Source: Raineyella sp044508675
GTDB lineage: Bacteria; Actinomycetota; Actinomycetes; Propionibacteriales; Propionibacteriaceae
Assembly (NCBI GenBank): GCA_044508675.1
Contig: JBIQHF010000001.1
Coordinates: forward strand, 62,001 to 126,000
DNA: 64,000 bases
Direction of reading: 5' to 3'
Shown here in pieces: positions 25,612-36,759 of the stretch. Below the pieces are notes generated by a model, which saw only the letters and a list, made by a program, of their open reading frames with translations, was not told the origin of the DNA and did not search any database. The position numbers and the translations under genes are program-made. The number at the start of each line of letters is the position of its first letter. Within the stretch, counting starts at the first letter, position 1.

Positions 25612-26928
25612 CCCACCGGTCAGACCCGGAACCGCAAGGGGCGCACTGATGACGAGGGCGACGGCAGCGGCAGCCGCAGCGATCCCGCTGTACCGACGCA
25701 GCGATCCGGTCGTACGACCAGTATCCGCACTGCGGCGCGGCCCACGACGAAAGGCGTCCGTCTGGACTCGGGTCGACTGATCCGACTCGTCCGCTCCGGG
25801 AGCGTCCTCGGCCACCACTGCGGCCATGAGGGTCAGCGTCGGGTCCTCAACAGCATCAGCAGCGGGCTTCGTCACGAGATGGATATGAGCCGCACCGACG
25901 ACACCAGCCGCGGCGGGCTCGGCCGGAACACATACCGGTCGGTCGACCAACTGCGAGACGGTCTCGACGAGCAGCGGCATCCGAGCCAGTCCGCCCGCAA
26001 GGACAACGGCTTCGCCCTGCTGACCCTCGTCGACACCTGCGCCGACTCGGGTGAGCAGCGCCGCCACCACCGTACGAAGGTGATCACCGATCAAGGTCTC
26101 GAGATCGGCTCGCACCAGGCGCAACGGTGCCGAGCCACCCGGGGGGACCAGTTCGATGGCGGGCGCCACCGAAAGCTCCTCGCGCGCTTCCCGGCACGCC
26201 TTCCGGAGCTCCAACGCCTCGGCGCCGGACGGAGTCTCCGCGAGCCGGGCAAGCACGAATCCGAGCAGGGCATCGTCGATGTCCGCGCCGCCGAAGTCAT
26301 AGCCGGCGACCGACTGGAGCCGCCATCCCTGGCCGGAGACGACGTCCTCATCCTCCCGTGACAGCCGTGCTGCGCTGATCCGATGGTCGCCGGCATCCAG
26401 CACCAGGACGTTCAAGAGGTCCGGCGGGAGGTCGAGGGTGGGATCCATCAGGGTGGCGACAGGTGCAGGCACCAGCCGCACTCGTGCGGCCCCCCGTCGC
26501 TCCAACCCCAGGCGTACGCGCTCCTGACGGTGCGGACCCCACTCGGCCGGCACGACGACGCAGATCTCTTGGGGGTCGCGTCCGTACTCACCTGCAACGC
26601 CAGCCAGCTGGTGCTCCAGGGCCAGGGCGAGGAGATCCTCTGCCGCGACGGCCTGACCGGCAACGAACAGTGGGGTTTCGTCGCCGATGCGCGACAAGTA
26701 GGACCACACTCCGGCATCAGGATCCGCGTCGAGGGCCTGCTCGGCCTCCTGGCCCAGCAGCACTCCCCCGTCGGCACCGAAGGCGAGCGGCTGCAGGCAC
26801 AGATCACGGATGGGCTGGAGCCCGGAACCGGATCGATCCTCGACGAGGCGAGCGCTGAACGCACCTGCCTCGACGGTAACCCGGTAGGCCCCACCCTGGA
26901 TGGCATCTATTGGTTGGTTCACGTTCAC
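25612..26928 (-). CDS. Hsp70-like protein with degenerate ATPase motifs and membrane helix (3' truncated by gap)
   Basis: About 439 residues are visible, ending at the gap. It follows the Hsp70 nucleotide-binding domain: VVVPAEWGPHRQERVRLGL, VLVLDAGDHRISAARL (phosphate-2 region), AGYDFGGADIDDALL, and AVVLAGGLARMPLLVETV (adenosine motif). The usual N-terminal DLGTT phosphate-1 motif is missing (YRVTVEAGAFSARLV instead). After the domain come a basic linker and a hydrophobic helix (SGIAAAAAAVALVISAPLAV), so no substrate-binding domain follows immediately. The start is GTG 26928 or GTG 26922, after a run of seven G. It is divergent from the IniB-like gene. Confidence 0.75.
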
Positions 26929-27235
26929 AATCCCCCCCAAGGATTCACGAATCGGGCCCGGGTAGCGTCCGCACAGGCCGCTACACCCATCATGACCCAC
27001 CCTGGCACCCTCATCATAGGTGAAACCCAGATCAGGCGCGCCGGGTGAAGCAGTGGAGTGTGCCGGACCCGCGCCCCAAGCACCCCCAAATCCTCCCAGG
27101 GAACCCCTCAATCCCCTAATCCCCGGCCCACCGTCGTCCCCATCCTGGATGGAAACGGGAGGGGGCAGTCGCCCGTTCCCCGCCGAGGCTGGGGACGCAT
27201 AGGTTCGAGACGTACCCGGCGCCATGCCGGTCCAC
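26929..27235. promoter_or_regulatory. Divergent control region between Hsp70-like and IniB-like genes
   Basis: About 300 bases without a gene, shared by the two divergent starts. It contains TATGAT read on the minus strand (near 27015) as a possible -10 box for the Hsp70-like gene and CATAGGTT near 27199 as a possible -10 for the IniB-like gene. Neither has a convincing -35. An inverted repeat at 27151-27180 is listed separately. Confidence 0.4.
27151..27180. promoter_or_regulatory. Inverted repeat, candidate regulator site upstream of IniB-like gene
   Basis: Arms GGAAACGGG (27151-27159) and CCCGTTCCC (27172-27180) match at 8 of 9 positions around a 12-base spacer. It lies about 20-50 bases before the possible -10 box of the IniB-like gene, a reasonable place for an activator such as the neighbouring LuxR-type protein. 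The link is inference. Confidence 0.35.
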
Positions 27236-27445
27236 GGAACTTCTCGGGAGGGAATCATTATGAACGCCAGCATCCAGGAACTGCTCGACTNNNNNNNNNN
27301 NNNNNNNNNNNNNNNNNNNNNNNNNNNNNNNNNNNNNNNNNNNNNNNNNNNNNNNNNNNNNNNNNNNNNNNNNNNNNNNNNNNNNNNNNNGGAACTTCTC
27401 GGGAGGGAATCATTATGAACGCCAGCATCCAGGAACTGCTCGACT
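27236..27445. repeat. 55-bp direct duplication flanking a 100-N gap (assembly overlap)
   Basis: The 55 bases at 27236-27290 recur exactly at 27391-27445, separated only by 100 N (27291-27390). They cover the ribosome site and first codons of the IniB-like gene. An exact 55-base overlap at two contig ends matches a common assembly k-mer length, so I read this as one locus present twice by scaffolding and not as a biological repeat. Confidence 0.9.
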
Positions 27446-28353
27446 ACATCCTCGGCCTGCTCAGCAACCCCAACGCCGCCGCCGCCTTCGAGGCCGACCC
27501 CGACGCCTCGCTCGCCGCCGCCGGCCTGTCCGACATCTGCGCCTCCGACATCGACGTCGTCGCCCCGGTCATCGCCGACATCGCCCCGGTTGCCCAGGGC
27601 GGTCACGCTCGCGAGTACAACACCGAGTCCGGCCCGGTCGTCATCTCCACCGGCGGCAACAAGAACGTCATCGAGCACGAGGGCGGCCGCCACCACGGCT
27701 CCGACGACCACGCCCACGCCGTGCAGCAGATCAGCACCATCGTCAACAACTACTCGTACACCACCACCGTTGACGACCGCGACACCATCACCGACCTGTC
27801 GACCAACCAGAACATCTGGAACGACGGCATCCTGGTCCAGTCGTTCGACAACGAGGTCAACGTCGCCTCCGGCGACGGCGCCATCGCCAACTCCGGCGAC
27901 CTCCGCCAGGACAACTCGGTGAACGACTCGTTCAACGACAACTCCGACAACTCGACCAACACCGACATCGACGTCGCGGACTCCTTCCAGGACAACTCCA
28001 CCACCGACAACTCCGACAACTCCGACAACTCGGACAACTCGGACAACTCGACCAACACCGAGGTCGACGTCGAGGTCGCCGACTCCTTCCAGGACAACTC
28101 CGACAACTCCGACAACTCGGACAACTCGGTCGACAACTCCGACAACTCCCTCGACGTCGAGGGCAACACCGTTGTCGCCGACAACGAGCTCGGTGTCGAG
28201 GACTCCTTCCAGGCCAACACCGATGTCGCGGACAACACCGTCGTCGCCGGCAACGAGCTCGAGATCGCGGACAACACCGTCGCCAACGATTCCCTCGTCA
28301 TCGAGGACATCGCGGTCGATGTCGAGGTCACCCCGGAGCTCCCGGTCCTCTGA
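27415..28353 (+). CDS. IniB N-terminal domain protein with Asp/Asn/Ser repeats
   Basis: A 312-residue acidic protein. Residues 1-60 (ASIQELLDYILGLLSNPNAA, then ASLAAAGLSDICASDIDVV) match the IniB N-terminal domain. A middle part has VNNYSYTTTVDDRDTITDL; from about residue 165 the sequence becomes DNS repeats mixed with VADSFQDNS units, with almost no basic or aromatic residues. No signal peptide or membrane helix is seen. Start ATG 27415 follows a strong GGGAGGGA site. IniB in mycobacteria is the first product of the isoniazid-induced iniBAC operon and is of unknown function; here the two dynamin-like genes follow after a terminator-like hairpin. The partial copy at 27259 is the gap duplication. 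Confidence 0.8.
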   Translation: MNASIQELLDYILGLLSNPNAAAAFEADPDASLAAAGLSDICASDIDVVAPVIADIAPVAQGGHAREYNTESGPVVISTGGNKNVIEHEGGRHHGSDDHAHAVQQISTIVNNYSYTTTVDDRDTITDLSTNQNIWNDGILVQSFDNEVNVASGDGAIANSGDLRQDNSVNDSFNDNSDNSTNTDIDVADSFQDNSTTDNSDNSDNSDNSDNSTNTEVDVEVADSFQDNSDNSDNSDNSVDNSDNSLDVEGNTVVADNELGVEDSFQANTDVADNTVVAGNELEIADNTVANDSLVIEDIAVDVEVTPELPVL

Positions 28354-28420
28354 TCGAACGACCACTGATCCCACCGCTGGCGCCGTGAGCGGACCAGCAC
28401 CCAGGTGGTGATCCCCTGGC

Positions 28421-28452
28421 TGTGGCCCGGCAGGAATTCCTGCCGGGCCACA
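28421..28452. terminator. Hairpin between IniB-like and dynamin-like genes
   Basis: A perfect 32-base palindrome (half TGTGGCCCGGCAGGAA) lies 67 bases after the IniB-like stop. It would end or attenuate transcription before the dynamin genes, letting the abundant repeat protein be made in excess of the GTPases. Confidence 0.75.
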
Positions 28453-28559
28453 CTTGTGCTGAGATGGCACGGTGACAGTCACTTTCGGGGGCCGTGGTTT
28501 GGTCGCCCTACGATGGTGGGGTTGTCACGGTCGATCAGCACGAGGGGGGCTCTTAGCCG

Positions 28560-30389
28560 ATGAAGATTGATGAATTCCTTGACCATACGGTCGCGCTGGC
28601 CGCAGGCGCGGACCGGCAGGACCTGGTCGACCGGTTGGAGAACACCCGGCGTCGATGGCAGGACCCGGCGATCCGGGTGCTCGTGGTGGGCGAGTTCAAG
28701 CAGGGCAAGAGTGCCCTGGTCAACGCCTTGGTGTCGGCTCCGGTGTGTGCGGTGGATGTGGAGGCCGCCACGACCGTGCCCACGGTGGTCAAGTACGGCA
28801 ACCCTGCGTCGGCGCGGATCGCGCTGTCCGACCAGAAGGAGGACGCGGCGGAACTGACCGGTGCCCTTGGTGAGGGACCGACCCGTTCACGTCCGATCGC
28901 GCTGGAGGAACTGGCGGGACTGGCGAGCGAGAAGGCCAATCCGGACAACGTCGAGCGTCTGCTCTTCGCCGAGGCGAAGCTGCCTCGGGAGATCCTCAAG
29001 GGCGGTCTGGAGATCGTCGACACTCCCGGGGTGGGCTCCCTGAACAGCGGGTACGCCGGCGCCACCGCGAGCGCCCTGCCCGCCGCTGACGCGCTGTTGT
29101 TCGTGTCCGACGCCTCCGGCGAGTACACCGCGGCCGAACTGGCCTTCCTGCGTACGGCCCTGCGCAGCTGCCCCAACGCCGCCTGCATCGTGACCAAGAC
29201 CGATGCCTACGTCGAGTGGCCCCGGATCGTCGAGATCAATCGCGGGCACCTCGAGCGGGCGGGCCTGAACTACCCGGTGATTCCGGTCTCCGCACGCCTG
29301 CGCGACATGGCGGCGAAGCACGGGGACGCCGAGCTCAACGCCGAGTCGGGCTTCTCGGCCCTGGTCCGACACCTGCGCCAGGACGTGGTGGGACGTTCCC
29401 AGCTCCTGACCGCCCGCACCGTGGCCAACGACGTGCTGGCGGTCACCGACAATCTTCGCGCCGCCTGGGCCCCCGAGCTGGCAGCTCTGGAGGACCCCGC
29501 GAGCCTGCCCGAGGTGCTACGCACGCTCGAGACCGCGCAGGCGGACGCCAATGCCCTGCGACAGCGCTCGGCCCGCTGGCAGGTCACCCTGAACGACGGC
29601 ATGGTCGACCTGATCTCCGACCTCGAGCACGACGTTCGGGAACGGCTCCGGATCGTCATTCGCGATGCCGAGGAGTCCATCGATTCGGATGACCCGGCGA
29701 ACATGTGGGATGACTTCGGTCCCTGGCTGGACGAGCGGGTCAATGCCGCCTTGTCGGAGAGCTTCCTGTGGGCCGAGGAGAGCACCTCCTGGCTCGCCGA
29801 GCAGGTCGCCGAGCACTTCTCCGCCTCGGCCGCGGACGTGATGCCGCTGGGCAAGATTTCCGACACCACCGGTGTGCTGGAGCGCGTTCCAGCCATGGCA
29901 CAGGTGGACATGCACACGGTCAAGTCGGCCCAGAAGCTTCTGATCGGCATGCGCGGGTCGTACGGCGGCGTGCTGATGTTCGGTCTGTTGACCGGTCTGG
30001 CGGGCATGGCCCTGGTCAACCCGATCTCCCTCGGCGCCGGTGTGCTGCTGGGTGGCAAGGCGTACGCGGAGGATCGTCAGCAGCGGCTGAACCGACGACG
30101 GAACGAGTCCAAGATGGCGGTCCGCCGCCGAATCGATGATGTCCAGTTCCAGGTGCTCAAGGTGATGAAGGACCGACTTCGCCTGGTCCAGCGCGCCATG
30201 CGCGATCACTACACCGGCGTGGCCGAGCAGTTGGGCCGTTCGCTGACCGACTCGATCACGTCGGCCAAGGCCAGCGCCAAACAGTCCGCCGCCGAGCGCG
30301 ACAAGCGGATCGCCGAGCTCAAGCGCTCGCTCACCAAGGCCGACCAACTGGCCACTGGAGGCCGCAAGCTGATGGAGCAGGACGCATGA
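28560..30389 (+). CDS. Dynamin-like GTPase, IniA-like
   Basis: A 609-residue bacterial dynamin-like protein. G1 is GEFKQGKSALVNAL (about residues 47-60), the G2 Thr lies in ATTVPTVVKYG, G3 is DTPGVGS, G4 is TKTD. Helical stalk segments follow, then a hydrophobic hairpin at about residues 470-500 (VLMFGLLTGLAGMALVNPIS, then GAGVLLGGKA) that should insert in the membrane, and a basic, coiled-coil C-terminus. Mycobacterial IniA has the same plan and can reshape and cut membranes. Start ATG 28560 has a GAGGGGGG site. A TACGAT box about 45 bases upstream may be its own -10. Stop overlaps the IniC-like start by 4 bases. Confidence 0.88.
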   Translation: MKIDEFLDHTVALAAGADRQDLVDRLENTRRRWQDPAIRVLVVGEFKQGKSALVNALVSAPVCAVDVEAATTVPTVVKYGNPASARIALSDQKEDAAELTGALGEGPTRSRPIALEELAGLASEKANPDNVERLLFAEAKLPREILKGGLEIVDTPGVGSLNSGYAGATASALPAADALLFVSDASGEYTAAELAFLRTALRSCPNAACIVTKTDAYVEWPRIVEINRGHLERAGLNYPVIPVSARLRDMAAKHGDAELNAESGFSALVRHLRQDVVGRSQLLTARTVANDVLAVTDNLRAAWAPELAALEDPASLPEVLRTLETAQADANALRQRSARWQVTLNDGMVDLISDLEHDVRERLRIVIRDAEESIDSDDPANMWDDFGPWLDERVNAALSESFLWAEESTSWLAEQVAEHFSASAADVMPLGKISDTTGVLERVPAMAQVDMHTVKSAQKLLIGMRGSYGGVLMFGLLTGLAGMALVNPISLGAGVLLGGKAYAEDRQQRLNRRRNESKMAVRRRIDDVQFQVLKVMKDRLRLVQRAMRDHYTGVAEQLGRSLTDSITSAKASAKQSAAERDKRIAELKRSLTKADQLATGGRKLMEQDA

Positions 30390-31915
30390 GGACCCCTCAG
30401 GCAACCCGCGCGCTGCTCGCCGCAGCCGCCGAGGCGTACGCCGACAACCCGGCCGCGACCCGGGCCGTCCAGGCCATCCGGTCCCGGCTCGACGAGCCTC
30501 TCCGCGTCGCCATCGCCGGCAACATCAAGGCCGGCAAGTCCACCTTGCTGAACGGGCTGCTCGGCGAGGAGGTCGCCGCCACCGACGCGGGTGAGTGCAC
30601 GATGGTCTCGACCTGGTACGTACACGGCAGTGTCCCCTCGGCACGGCTGTACCTGCTGGACGGTCGTACGGTGCCACTGGTGCTGCGTCGGACGGAGGGA
30701 CGCCTGACGCTCGACCTGGCCGGGCACCAGCCCGAGCAGGTGTCCCGGATGGAGGTCACCTGGCCGTCGCCGATCCTGTCCGAGATGACCCTGATCGACA
30801 CGCCCGGCCTTGGCTCGTTGACGACCGAGGCCTCGCAACGGACCGTCGATCTGGTCACCCCCGATACCGGTCCCGGGGTGGATGCGCTCATCTTCCTGAT
30901 GCGGCACCGGCAGGCCTCCGACATCGAGGTGCTGCAGGAGTTCCACCAGCAGTCGGACCCCACGGCCGGCAGCGAGGGGTACCCGATCAACGTGCTCGGG
31001 GTGCTGTCCCGCGCCGACGAGCTTGGCGGCGGAGGGCTGGAAGCCCTGTTCCGGTCCCGCGAGATGGCTGACTCCTACGCCGCGTCCCCGGAGATCCGTA
31101 CGGTCTGCCAGCAGGTCCTGCCGGTGGCAGGTCTGGTCGCCCAGGGCGCGCAGACACTGCGCCAGGCCGAGTTCGAGAGCCTGCGGACGCTGGCCCGGAT
31201 GCCGAAGGACCGACGGGAACTGCTGATGCTGTCGGCGCACCGGTTCGTGTCAGTCCCTGACCCGGACGTGTCGCCGGACGCCCGCCGTGACCTGCTGGAT
31301 CGGCTCGGTCTGTTCGGCATCCGCTTGGCGGTGGTGCTGCTGCCGAACGGGTTCGATGACCCGATGGCGCTGGCTGCGGAGCTGCTGCGGCGCAGTGGAC
31401 TGCCCGCCCTGCAGTCCGCCGTCTCGTCCGTCTATGCGCAGTCGGCCGACCTGCTCAAGGCACACACGGCGCTGACCAGACTCAGCAAGCTGCTCCTGTC
31501 CCAGCCCCCCTCGGACGAGAGCCTGGCCCGCCAACTCGAGGCCACCCAGCTGTCCGCCCACGACCTGCGTGAGCTCCGGCTGACCGCCAAGCTCCGGGCC
31601 GGCGGTCTACCGGGGCTGGACGACACCGAGCAGGAGCGGGCCCTCCGCCTGGTCGGCGCCTATGGTGACAGTCCGGCGGAGCGGCTCGGGGTCCCCGACG
31701 GGAACCCGCACCTGGTGCGACAGGCCGCGCAGGACGAGTTGGTCTACTGGCGGCGGCTGGCGCAGGACCCCCTCACGGTCCGGACGGTCCGTGACGGCGC
31801 CGACATCCTGTCCCGGACCTGCGAGGGGATCCTCGCCATCACTCCTGCGGCTGCAACGACAGCCGGCTGGTCCGGGACCGGGCCAGCCACCGACTCGCGG
31901 TCGGTGCCCAGGTGA
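30386..31915 (+). CDS. Dynamin-like GTPase, IniC-like
   Basis: A 509-residue GTPase. G1 is GNIKAGKSTLLNGLLG (about residues 45-60), the G2 Thr lies in GECTMVSTWYVHG, G3 is LIDTPGLGS. The G4 position reads LSRADE, in place of N/TKxD, so nucleotide specificity may be relaxed. The rest is helical with no clear membrane hairpin, unlike its IniA-like partner. Tandem dynamin-like pairs usually act together; coupling through ATGA overlap supports this here. The last 77 bases overlap the 3' end of the convergent membrane-protein gene. Confidence 0.85.
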   Translation: MRTPQATRALLAAAAEAYADNPAATRAVQAIRSRLDEPLRVAIAGNIKAGKSTLLNGLLGEEVAATDAGECTMVSTWYVHGSVPSARLYLLDGRTVPLVLRRTEGRLTLDLAGHQPEQVSRMEVTWPSPILSEMTLIDTPGLGSLTTEASQRTVDLVTPDTGPGVDALIFLMRHRQASDIEVLQEFHQQSDPTAGSEGYPINVLGVLSRADELGGGGLEALFRSREMADSYAASPEIRTVCQQVLPVAGLVAQGAQTLRQAEFESLRTLARMPKDRRELLMLSAHRFVSVPDPDVSPDARRDLLDRLGLFGIRLAVVLLPNGFDDPMALAAELLRRSGLPALQSAVSSVYAQSADLLKAHTALTRLSKLLLSQPPSDESLARQLEATQLSAHDLRELRLTAKLRAGGLPGLDDTEQERALRLVGAYGDSPAERLGVPDGNPHLVRQAAQDELVYWRRLAQDPLTVRTVRDGADILSRTCEGILAITPAAATTAGWSGTGPATDSRSVPR

Positions 31916-32600
31916 GCGCGGTGCCGACCACCAGGAACACCGCCAGGACCAGCAGGCTCACCTGGATCAGTACGCCGTGCCAGTCTGTCTCGGGAATGAT
32001 CCCCTGGGCGTAGAAGAGCAGGACCAGGTGGGCCGGGACCAGGATGGTCAGTCCGACCCGGGCACCGGCCCGCCCGGCCCCGATCCGGGAGACCAGCAGC
32101 AGCTCGATGAGCAGGAGCAGGAGCATGGCCCCGATCGACCCGTAGAGGAAGATGTCGGCGACGCGTTCCTTGGTCGCGACCTCCGCCTCCGAGATCGCCA
32201 TCGCGTCGATCAGGCTCGTACGAGTACCCTCACGCCACAGGAATGACGTGATCACCCCCAGCAGGCCGACACCGAGTCCGGCGTAGAGGAGGGTCCCGGC
32301 AGCCTTGACGATCCCCGGGCGCTGCACGGCCATCGACTTGGGAGCCGCCTTGCGCTCCATCTCCGGCCGGGGCGGGCGTGAGGGATCCATCGTCTCCAGG
32401 AGGACCTCTTCCACGCTCGTCTGCTCCACCGGTGTCTCCCCCATCTCCTCAGTCTGCTCAACCTGTGCCGGCTCCTCCGGCTTCTCCGCGACGGGCATCG
32501 GTTCGGTGATCGCCCGCCTCGGGACGCTCCGCTGGTCCTCGTCCCGCCGGCCGCCGGTCCGTCGGCCGCCGGGTTCCTGGTCGTGGTCCTGCTTGCTCAT
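31839..32600 (-). CDS. Hypothetical four-helix membrane protein
   Basis: A 253-residue protein. Residues 1-95 are hydrophilic and rich in Glu, Pro and Arg (EKPEEPAQVEQTEEMGE); four membrane helices follow: GTLLYAGLGVGLLGVITSFL, IFLYGSIGAMLLLLLIELLL, VGLTILVPAHLVLLFYA and VSLLVLAVFLVVGTAL. No family recognised. It overlaps the end of the IniC-like gene tail to tail by 77 bases, which is unusual, and may be functionally linked to the dynamin genes through antisense transcription. It lies downstream of clpB on the same strand with a 95-base gap. Confidence 0.7.
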   Translation of the reverse strand: MSKQDHDQEPGGRRTGGRRDEDQRSVPRRAITEPMPVAEKPEEPAQVEQTEEMGETPVEQTSVEEVLLETMDPSRPPRPEMERKAAPKSMAVQRPGIVKAAGTLLYAGLGVGLLGVITSFLWREGTRTSLIDAMAISEAEVATKERVADIFLYGSIGAMLLLLLIELLLVSRIGAGRAGARVGLTILVPAHLVLLFYAQGIIPETDWHGVLIQVSLLVLAVFLVVGTALTWAPTASRWLARSRTSRLSLQPQE

Positions 32601-32695
32601 CCTCGTCCCTTCCCCTCCGCGGCGATCGGTTTCCTGTCGCGGAACGCGTCCCAGCTAACCATGTCCGCAGCCCGCTCGCGGGATACGGACCATGA

Positions 32696-35386
<2,691 letters not shown>

Positions 35387-35500
35387 GTGTCCTTTTCTCC
35401 GGGCTCGAGCGGACTCGGCTCCGAGCCTGCCACGGGTTGTCGATTCTGCGTTGTGCGACTCTCCTCTCGTGTGGGTCGGCCGGGTCGGCGACCCCACGAA

Positions 35501-35521
35501 AGTTGAGTGTCATCGACTCAA
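35501..35521. promoter_or_regulatory. HAIR operator (HspR-type) upstream of clpB
   Basis: The inverted repeat GTTGAGT - 7 bases - ACTCAAC matches the HAIR element (CTTGAGT-N7-ACTCAAG) bound by the repressor HspR. It lies upstream of clpB, a known HspR target in actinobacteria. hspR itself is not in the window. Confidence 0.85.
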
Positions 35522-35577
35522 CCTTTGCGGAGGTTGGATTATTCCGTCCACTGCCACCCGGCGCACGGCCGCGGGGA

Positions 35578-36603
35578 TCAGGGGACGAGGATCCCCCGAC
35601 CCCGCAGGCGCCCGGAGTCCAGGTCGTCCATCGCGTCGTTGACGGCATCCAGCGGATAGGTCCTGGTCAGCATTTCCACACGTCCAGCCGCGGTGAGTGC
35701 CATCAACTCGACGAGGTCGTTGTAGCTGCCGACCAGGTTGCCGACAACGTTCCGCTCAGTAGAGATCACGTCGATCGCCGGGATCGAGATCGTGCCGCCG
35801 TAGCCGATGATGAAGTCGCTTCCTGCCCGACGCGTTATCGACCACCCCTCCCCCTCGGCGCCCTGCTCGCCGACGAAGTCCAGGACGACTTCCGCACCCT
35901 TGCCGTCGGTGAGCTCCAGGACACGGTCCACGTGGGATCCGTCCGCCAGCACGGTCTCATCGGCACCCCAGCCAGTGGTCAAGGCCAGGGCCTCCGGGTT
36001 GCGATCGAGCACCACGATCCGCGTCGCACTCAGGGCCCGCAGGCATTGGATGCCGAGGTGGCCGAGGCCACCGGCTCCGAGGACGACGCACGTACTGCCG
36101 GGATGGAGCAACGGCACGGCCTTCTTCACCGCGTGGTAGGCGGTCAGCCCGGCATCGGCCAGGGCGGCCACGGCCGCCGGTTCGACGCCGGCGGGGAGCC
36201 TGACGACCGATCGCGCCGTGGTCCTGATGTACTCGGCCATGCCGCCATCGGTATCGATCCCGGGGAACTGCTGCGCCTCGCAGTGGACGTCGTCGCCAGC
36301 GCGGCAGGCCCGACAGAAGCCACAGGTGACCAGGGGGTGCAGGATCACCGGGTCCCCTGGCGCCAGGTGCTCCACCGCGGGGCCGACGGCATGGATCCAC
36401 CCGGCGTTCTCGTGGCCAATGGTGTAGGGCAGCGCGACCTGGGACTTCGACGCCCACTGCCCCTCGACGATGTGCAGGTCGGTGCGACACAGTCCCGCAC
36501 CGCCGATTCTCACTATCACGTCGTACGGATGGGTGAGCGTGGGCTCAGGCACCTCCTCGACGACAGGACGCTGCTCGTATCGGTGTAGCCGTACCGCTTT
36601 CAT
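35578..36603 (-). CDS. Zinc-dependent alcohol dehydrogenase (MDR family)
   Basis: A 341-residue NAD(P)-dependent dehydrogenase. Catalytic zinc ligands are Cys in GGAGLCRTDLH and His-Glu in TIGHENAGWI; four structural-zinc cysteines lie in CGFCRACRAGDDVHC; the Rossmann motif is VVLGAGGLGHLG. The N-terminal YEQRPVVEEVPEP is typical of medium-chain dehydrogenases. A GGAGG site sits 6 bases before ATG 36603. Substrate unknown; similar enzymes oxidise primary alcohols. It ends just before the HAIR/clpB promoter region. Confidence 0.9.
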   Translation of the reverse strand: MKAVRLHRYEQRPVVEEVPEPTLTHPYDVIVRIGGAGLCRTDLHIVEGQWASKSQVALPYTIGHENAGWIHAVGPAVEHLAPGDPVILHPLVTCGFCRACRAGDDVHCEAQQFPGIDTDGGMAEYIRTTARSVVRLPAGVEPAAVAALADAGLTAYHAVKKAVPLLHPGSTCVVLGAGGLGHLGIQCLRALSATRIVVLDRNPEALALTTGWGADETVLADGSHVDRVLELTDGKGAEVVLDFVGEQGAEGEGWSITRRAGSDFIIGYGGTISIPAIDVISTERNVVGNLVGSYNDLVELMALTAAGRVEMLTRTYPLDAVNDAMDDLDSGRLRGRGILVP

Positions 36604-36759
36604 GACGCCTCCGGGGCCCCATTGACGATGGACTGACGGCTCAAAGCCTACCGATGAAGGCCGTCCATGGGTATGGACAAGGCCCCGGGAGCCCGGGAGA
36701 CTCAAAGCAGCCGGGCGACCGGTCTCCCGGCAGGGCCGACGGAACGGAGAGTGATCCCG

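Noticed and set aside
27236..27445. Direct repeat that could be a mobile-element target duplication
   Set aside because: The copies are 55 bp, flank only N and fit an unmerged contig overlap.
27937..28152. Short tandem DNA repeats that might suggest a CRISPR array
   Set aside because: They are in-frame codon repeats (GACAACTCC/GACAACTCG) encoding DNS and lack unique spacers of constant length.
25399..28482. A 1027-residue minus-strand frame crossing both gaps
   Set aside because: It is joined only through N positions and combines the Hsp70-like frame with antisense translation of neighbouring genes.
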